Shown here piece by piece: positions 60,064 to 64,000 of a DNA stretch of 64,000 nt (position 1 is the stretch's first letter; the number at the start of each line of letters is the position of its first letter). The notes beneath the pieces are model-generated. The model did not search any database, was not told where the DNA came from, and was given only the letters and a program-made list of their open reading frames with translations. The DNA comes from Gemmatimonadota bacterium (GTDB lineage: Bacteria; Gemmatimonadota; Gemmatimonadetes; Longimicrobiales; Gaopeijiaceae). The position numbers and the translations under genes are program-made. Location: positions 62,001 through 126,000 of the forward strand of contig JAJEBR010000060.1 of the NCBI GenBank assembly GCA_022822445.1, in the 5' to 3' direction.

Positions 60064-60962
60064 CCCACGGACCTTGCGACCCGAAGGCCGATGAGGAAGT
60101 AGCGGTTTCCGGCCGGATACCCGAGTCGGAAGGCCGACCGCAGGACGCGCGACCCGCTGAGCCACCCTCCCCCACGAATCGTACGCGACGAACAATCGCC
60201 GGTCGTCCAGGCGCTTCCGTCAACGGGCGCACCGGCGTAGCTGTTGTTCCAGCAGTCCCGGGTCCATTCGTTCACGTTCCCCAGGGCGTCGTGCAGCCCG
60301 AACGCGTTGGCCGGGTAGCTTCCCACGGGGGCGGTCCGTTCGTGGCCATCGGCGCACTCCGCGGGATTCAACCGGTTGTATTCCGCCATCCAGGCCTGCC
60401 CCTCACTCGTTCGGGCCAGATCCCGGTCCAGGCTGTTGGCATGCGCGCATTGCTCCTCCTCGCCGGGCCAGTATCTCGGGGTCGCCGTTCCCGCCCTCAC
60501 GGCGTACTCCCACTCCGCCTCGGTGAGCAGGCGATACTGCCGGCCGGTCTCCTGCGTGAGCCATTGCAGATAGCTCTGCGCATCCTCCCAGCTCACGTTG
60601 ATCACCGGGCGGTCGCCCCGGCCCCATCCCTCGTCTCCCGGGCTGTACCCTCCGCACCCGCCCGCGCTCACGCACGCATCCCACTCCTCGAAGGTCACCT
60701 CGTACACTCCGACCGCGAACGGCGCCCCGATCGTCACTTCGTGTTGCGGACCCTCCAGCGCGAAGCGCCCCTCCTCATCATCCGCAGACCCCATCGTGAA
60801 GCTTCCGGCCGGCACGACCACCATCAGGGGACACGCTTCACAGTCCCGGAAGGTCTCGCCGGCCTCCTGCGCGGCAAGGGGACGGGGGGCCGACGTCATG
60901 GCAACCGCCGCCCCCAGGAAGAGTGCTGTGCGCCAGCCGATTACCTGATTTCGGGCAGCCAT
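60060..60962 (-). CDS. SUMF1/FGE-like exported protein B
   Basis: This 300-aa protein has a signal peptide ending at PLAAQ. Almost all of the rest is the FGE-sulfatase domain: FRDCEACPLMVVVPAGSFTM, GVYEVTFEEWDACVSAGGCG, YRLLTEAEWEYAVRAGTATP, GLHDALGNVNEWTRDCWNNS and RGGGWLSGSRVLRSAFR. Catalytic cysteines of FGE are again missing. The shared FRDCEAC motif and adjacent position show that proteins A and B arose by tandem duplication, with A gaining an extra N-terminal domain. Confidence 0.88.
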   Translation of the reverse strand: MAARNQVIGWRTALFLGAAVAMTSAPRPLAAQEAGETFRDCEACPLMVVVPAGSFTMGSADDEEGRFALEGPQHEVTIGAPFAVGVYEVTFEEWDACVSAGGCGGYSPGDEGWGRGDRPVINVSWEDAQSYLQWLTQETGRQYRLLTEAEWEYAVRAGTATPRYWPGEEEQCAHANSLDRDLARTSEGQAWMAEYNRLNPAECADGHERTAPVGSYPANAFGLHDALGNVNEWTRDCWNNSYAGAPVDGSAWTTGDCSSRTIRGGGWLSGSRVLRSAFRLGYPAGNRYFLIGLRVARSVG

Positions 60963-61130
60963 TTCGAATTACACCTCCCAAGCCGAAGAAGTGGGTTGTA
61001 TTCGACGCAACCTAACAGCGCCGCGATCCGGATGCACCGCCGACCGAAGGCACCGGGGACCTGTTCCAGGGGGGCTGCGGGAAAGCCGGACGGAAGCCGC
61101 CCACATTCGGCGCAGCCCGGCCGTGCGGGC

Positions 61131-61661
61131 TCAGCCCGTCAGGCGCCCGAGTCCCACCTGTTCGACGAGCCAGCCGTGGTCCCTGGCCAGAACCAGCACG
61201 AAGGGGACCCGGACCGTCCCCCCGTCCCGCACGGCCATCTCCACCTCGACGCGGGTGGCGGGCCGCCCTCGCCCGGCCACCGCCGCCGCCGGTCCCACGC
61301 GGCGCGACTCGTGCGCGAGGATGCTCGCGATAACATCCATGCGCAGCTCGACCTCGCGGGCAATGACACACGGCTCGCCCAGCCCGATCCACGACCCCAG
61401 CCGGCGCAGACCGCACCCCGCAGCGTTCCCCGGCTCGCCGATCGGCCCCGCGGCGGTCCCGAAGAGCTCCGCCATCGCCGCGTGGTCGCGCCGGTTGGCC
61501 GCCTCCAGGAAGGCCGCGACGACTTCGCCCGGTTCCTGTCCCAAGGGGGACGCAGCGTCCGGTGCGGCTGCCGCTGCTCCACCCCCGCACCCCACCTGCA
61601 GCAGCGCCGTCCACATAACGCCCGGCACGGCAATCCGGCCCGCCGTCCTCCACCGCGGCAC
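61131..61661 (-). CDS. Putative lipoprotein of unknown function
   Basis: The ORF has a lipobox-like LLQVGC followed by Gly/Ala, then a soluble domain (EPGEVVAAFLEAANRRDHAA, VIAREVELRMDVIASILAHE, VRVPFVLVLARDHGWLVEQV). The helix at the start, the polar middle and the beta-rich end resemble NTF2/SnoaL-like or DUF4878-like lipoproteins, but I cannot assign a family. GTG 61661 is the likely start. It lies directly downstream of clpB. Confidence 0.65.
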   Translation of the reverse strand: MPRWRTAGRIAVPGVMWTALLQVGCGGGAAAAAPDAASPLGQEPGEVVAAFLEAANRRDHAAMAELFGTAAGPIGEPGNAAGCGLRRLGSWIGLGEPCVIAREVELRMDVIASILAHESRRVGPAAAVAGRGRPATRVEVEMAVRDGGTVRVPFVLVLARDHGWLVEQVGLGRLTG

Positions 61662-61680
61662 GTTCCCGGCGACCGTCCTC

Positions 61681-64000
61681 CTACCCCCCGCCGTCCTCCA
61701 CGAACACCAGTCCATCTCCATCCTTCTCCTTCTCCAGCCGCACGGTGCTCCCCGGCACCACCCGGCCCTCCAGGATCGCCAGCGCCAGCGGGTCCTGCAC
61801 CAGCCGCTGCACCGCCCGCTTGAGCGGCCGCGCCCCGAAGGCCGGATCGTACCCCTCGGCGGCGATCATCCGCTTCGCCTCGTCCGACACCGACAGCGCA
61901 ACGTCCTGCAGCTCGGCCAGAGCGCCCACGCGCCGCAGCTGGATGTCTACGATTCGCTTCAATTCTATTTGTGACAGTGGTTTGAAGACGACGACTTCAT
62001 CCACTCTATTAAGAAACTCCGGACGGAAGTGTTCCTTCAGGCGCCCGCGCACCATCTCCTCGACCTCGCGCCAGGCGGCGGGATCGGGCTGGTCGGCGTC
62101 TTCGCGCGAGGGCTGCGCCCCACCGTCAGACCGGGCACGCGCTGCGTCGCCGGACTGCGCCCGCCCCACACCGGCCTGCTGCGCCCGCGCCAGGATCTCC
62201 GGCCCGGCGATGTTCGAGGTCATGATGATCACGGTGTTGCGGAAGTCGACGGTTCGGCCCTGCCCGTCGGTGAGGCGCCCGTCGTCGAGGATCTGCAGGA
62301 AGACGTTGAAGACCTTGGGGTGCGCCTTCTCGACCTCGTCGAAGAGGATGACCGCGTGAGGGCGGCGGCGCACGGCCTCGGTGAGCTGGCCCCCCTCGTC
62401 GTAGCCGACGTAGCCGGGCGGGGCGCCGAGGAGCCGCGATACCGCGTGGGCCTCCATGTACTCGGACATGTCCATGCGCACCATGGCGCGCTCGTCGTTG
62501 AAGAGGAATTCGGCGAGCGCGCGTGCGGTTTCGGTCTTCCCCACCCCGGTCGGCCCCAGGAAGAGGAACGACCCGATGGGACGGTTGGGGTCCTGAATTC
62601 CGGCCCTTGCGCGCCTTACGGCACGAGAAACTGCACTGAGCGCCCGATCCTGGCCGACCACACGCCGGCCCAGCAACTCCTCCAGCCCGGCCAGGCGCCG
62701 TCGCTCGGACGCCATCAGCCGGGTCACGGGAATCCCGGTCCACTCGGCCACCACCTCCGCGATGTCCTCCGAGGTCACCTCCTCCTTCAGGAACTTCCCC
62801 TCCGCCTGCAGCCCGGCGAGCCGTTCCTCGGCCTTGCCGATCTCGGCCTCCGCCTGCGGGATCTCCGAGTACTGGACCTCCGCCGCGCGGGCCAGTTCGC
62901 CGCTTCGCGTCGCGCGTTCGGCCTCGGTGCGCAGTCCGTCCACCCGCTCCTTGAGCTCCTGGATGCGCGCGATCTGGGTCTTCTCGGCCTGCCAGCCCGC
63001 CTTCATGGCCTGGCTGGACTCGCGCGCGGCGGCCAGTTCGGATTCGATGCCCTCGCGGCGTTCGCGCGCGCCCGCGTCGTCCTCGCGCGCCAGCGCCTGC
63101 CTCTCGATCTCCAGCTGGATGATCTTCCGCTCCACTTCGTCGATCTCCTGGGGGAGGGAGTCGATTTCGATCCTGAGCCGGCTCCCCGCCTCGTCCATCA
63201 GGTCGATGGCCTTGTCCGGCAGGAACCGTCCCCCCACGTACCGGTCCGACAATCTCGCAGCGGCGATCAGCGCGTCATCAGTGATGCGCACGCCGTGGTG
63301 CACTTCGTAGCGCTCTTTGATGCCGCGGAGGATGGTGATGGTGTCCTCGACCGAGGTCGGGGCGACGTAGACCGGCTGGAAGCGCCGCTCCAGCGCCGGG
63401 TCCTTTTCGACGTGCTTGCGGTACTCGCCGAGGGTGGTGGCGCCGATGACGCGCAGGTCGCCACGGGCCAGCGCGGGCTTGAGCATGTTGCCGGCGTCGA
63501 CCGCGCCTTCGGCCGCGCCCGCCCCCACGACGGTGTGCAGCTCGTCGATGAAGAGGATGTAGAGTCCGTCCGCCTCCGTGACCTCCTTGAGGACCGCCTT
63601 CATCCGCTCCTCGAAGTCGCCGCGGTACTTCGCGCCGGCGAGCATGGAGGAGATGTCGAGCGACATCAGCTTCTTGCCGGCGAGCGAGGTGGGCACGTCG
63701 CCGGCGACGATGCGCTGGGCGAGTCCCTCCGCGATCGCGGTCTTGCCGACGCCGGGCTCGCCGATCAGCACGGGGTTGTTCTTGGTGCGGCGGGCCAGGA
63801 CCTTCATCACGCGGCGGATCTCGTCGTCGCGGCCGATCACCGGGTCCAGCTTGCCGCGGCGGGCCCGCTCGGTGAGGTCGTGCGAGAAGCGGGCGAGCGC
63901 CTGGAACTTGTCCTCCGGGGTCTGGTCGGTGACCCGGTGGGAGCCGCGGATGGCGTCGAGGGCGGCCTCGAGCCCCTTCCGCGTCACGCCGTTGCCGGCG
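61681..64000 (-). CDS. clpB: ClpB disaggregase (5' end cut by window)
   Basis: Two AAA+ modules are clear. The first has [19 protein letters not shown] and [18 protein letters not shown]. The long M-domain coiled coil follows ([39 protein letters not shown]). The second has [40 protein letters not shown] and [20 protein letters not shown]. ClpB works with DnaK to dissolve protein aggregates. The N-terminal substrate-binding domain lies mostly beyond the window. A Gln/Ala/Arg/Asp-rich insertion of about 35 residues follows [10 protein letters not shown] before the conserved [20 protein letters not shown]. That conserved block (61945-62015) is locally AT-rich. Confidence 0.95.
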   Translation of the reverse strand, partial: AGNGVTRKGLEAALDAIRGSHRVTDQTPEDKFQALARFSHDLTERARRGKLDPVIGRDDEIRRVMKVLARRTKNNPVLIGEPGVGKTAIAEGLAQRIVAGDVPTSLAGKKLMSLDISSMLAGAKYRGDFEERMKAVLKEVTEADGLYILFIDELHTVVGAGAAEGAVDAGNMLKPALARGDLRVIGATTLGEYRKHVEKDPALERRFQPVYVAPTSVEDTITILRGIKERYEVHHGVRITDDALIAAARLSDRYVGGRFLPDKAIDLMDEAGSRLRIEIDSLPQEIDEVERKIIQLEIERQALAREDDAGARERREGIESELAAARESSQAMKAGWQAEKTQIARIQELKERVDGLRTEAERATRSGELARAAEVQYSEIPQAEAEIGKAEERLAGLQAEGKFLKEEVTSEDIAEVVAEWTGIPVTRLMASERRRLAGLEELLGRRVVGQDRALSAVSRAVRRARAGIQDPNRPIGSFLFLGPTGVGKTETARALAEFLFNDERAMVRMDMSEYMEAHAVSRLLGAPPGYVGYDEGGQLTEAVRRRPHAVILFDEVEKAHPKVFNVFLQILDDGRLTDGQGRTVDFRNTVIIMTSNIAGPEILARAQQAGVGRAQSGDAARARSDGGAQPSREDADQPDPAAWREVEEMVRGRLKEHFRPEFLNRVDEVVVFKPLSQIELKRIVDIQLRRVGALAELQDVALSVSDEAKRMIAAEGYDPAFGARPLKRAVQRLVQDPLALAILEGRVVPGSTVRLEKEKDGDGLVFVEDGGG

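Noticed and set aside
58714-60962. Genuine formylglycine-generating enzymes
   Set aside because: The catalytic cysteine region (RGG segment) lacks Cys in both proteins, and no sulfatase gene is nearby.

Overview
The window is a GC-rich bacterial chromosome segment with dense, mostly minus-strand coding. The gene content points to Gemmatimonadota, possibly a host- or sponge-associated member: a SusC/SusD pair, a choice-of-anchor-B protein with FG-GAP and LVIVD-like repeats, DUF4175/DUF4159 proteins, a dockerin-like secreted protein, and a tandem set of secreted ankyrin-repeat proteins. The phylum is an inference from gene families; no rRNA or other decisive marker is present.

Layout. 1-2515: TolC-like outer-membrane factor (cut by the window edge) and a periplasmic adaptor of an RND-type efflux pump. 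2640-7085: ispG and a divergent S9 peptidase, separated by seven copies of a 19-bp repeat. 7287-11700: SusD and SusC. 11897-19511: three tandem secreted ankyrin-repeat paralogs with 24, 26 and 6 ankyrin-like units and recurring cysteine-paired caps. 19701-22045: nitrilase-family amidase, an ORF that looks like a dockerin-like protein joined to a lipoprotein, and a macro-domain remnant. 22117-26504: an MscS-type channel translationally coupled to a 1024-aa STAND-like NTPase whose Walker A lysine is missing. 26547-33819: OLD-like ATPase, choice-of-anchor-B protein, a damaged DUF2723 membrane protein and a 6-bladed beta-propeller protein. 33999-37787: tRNA-Ser(UGA), purH, purN, an MBL hydrolase and an IscA/HesB protein. 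38087-46997: gmhB-like phosphatase, selA, an Ig-like lipoprotein, valS, a TonB-like protein, an FAH-family hydrolase and a small membrane protein. 47201-57924: a chain of genes joined by four-base GTGA overlaps (rsmI-DUF4159, DUF4175, TPR, GATase-like, JAB-DinG helicase), preceded by thioredoxin. 58060-64000: methylmalonyl-CoA epimerase, two SUMF1-type proteins, a lipoprotein and clpB (5' end cut).

The most unusual signal is a dispersed AT-rich 37-bp element found nine times. Each copy has two 16-bp units of the form GTMA-N8-TKAC separated by exactly five bases (start-to-start 21 bp). Copies sit between convergent genes, upstream of genes, across start or stop codons, and in two cases inside coding sequence (valS 3' end, N-terminus of the GATase-like gene). 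This placement does not fit a simple promoter operator, and the spacing is invariant. I did not recognise the family.

Other recurring themes are low-complexity insertions in conserved enzymes (ValS, SelA, GmhB, RsmI, PurN, ClpB), short tandem arrays in front of genes (19 bp x7, 11 bp x4), and single ORFs in which a second signal peptide appears internally (RsmI-DUF4159, dockerin-lipoprotein). Non-coding stretches above 300 bases are 3876-4202 (19-bp array and leaders) and 21637-22116 (macro remnant and a promoter-like site).
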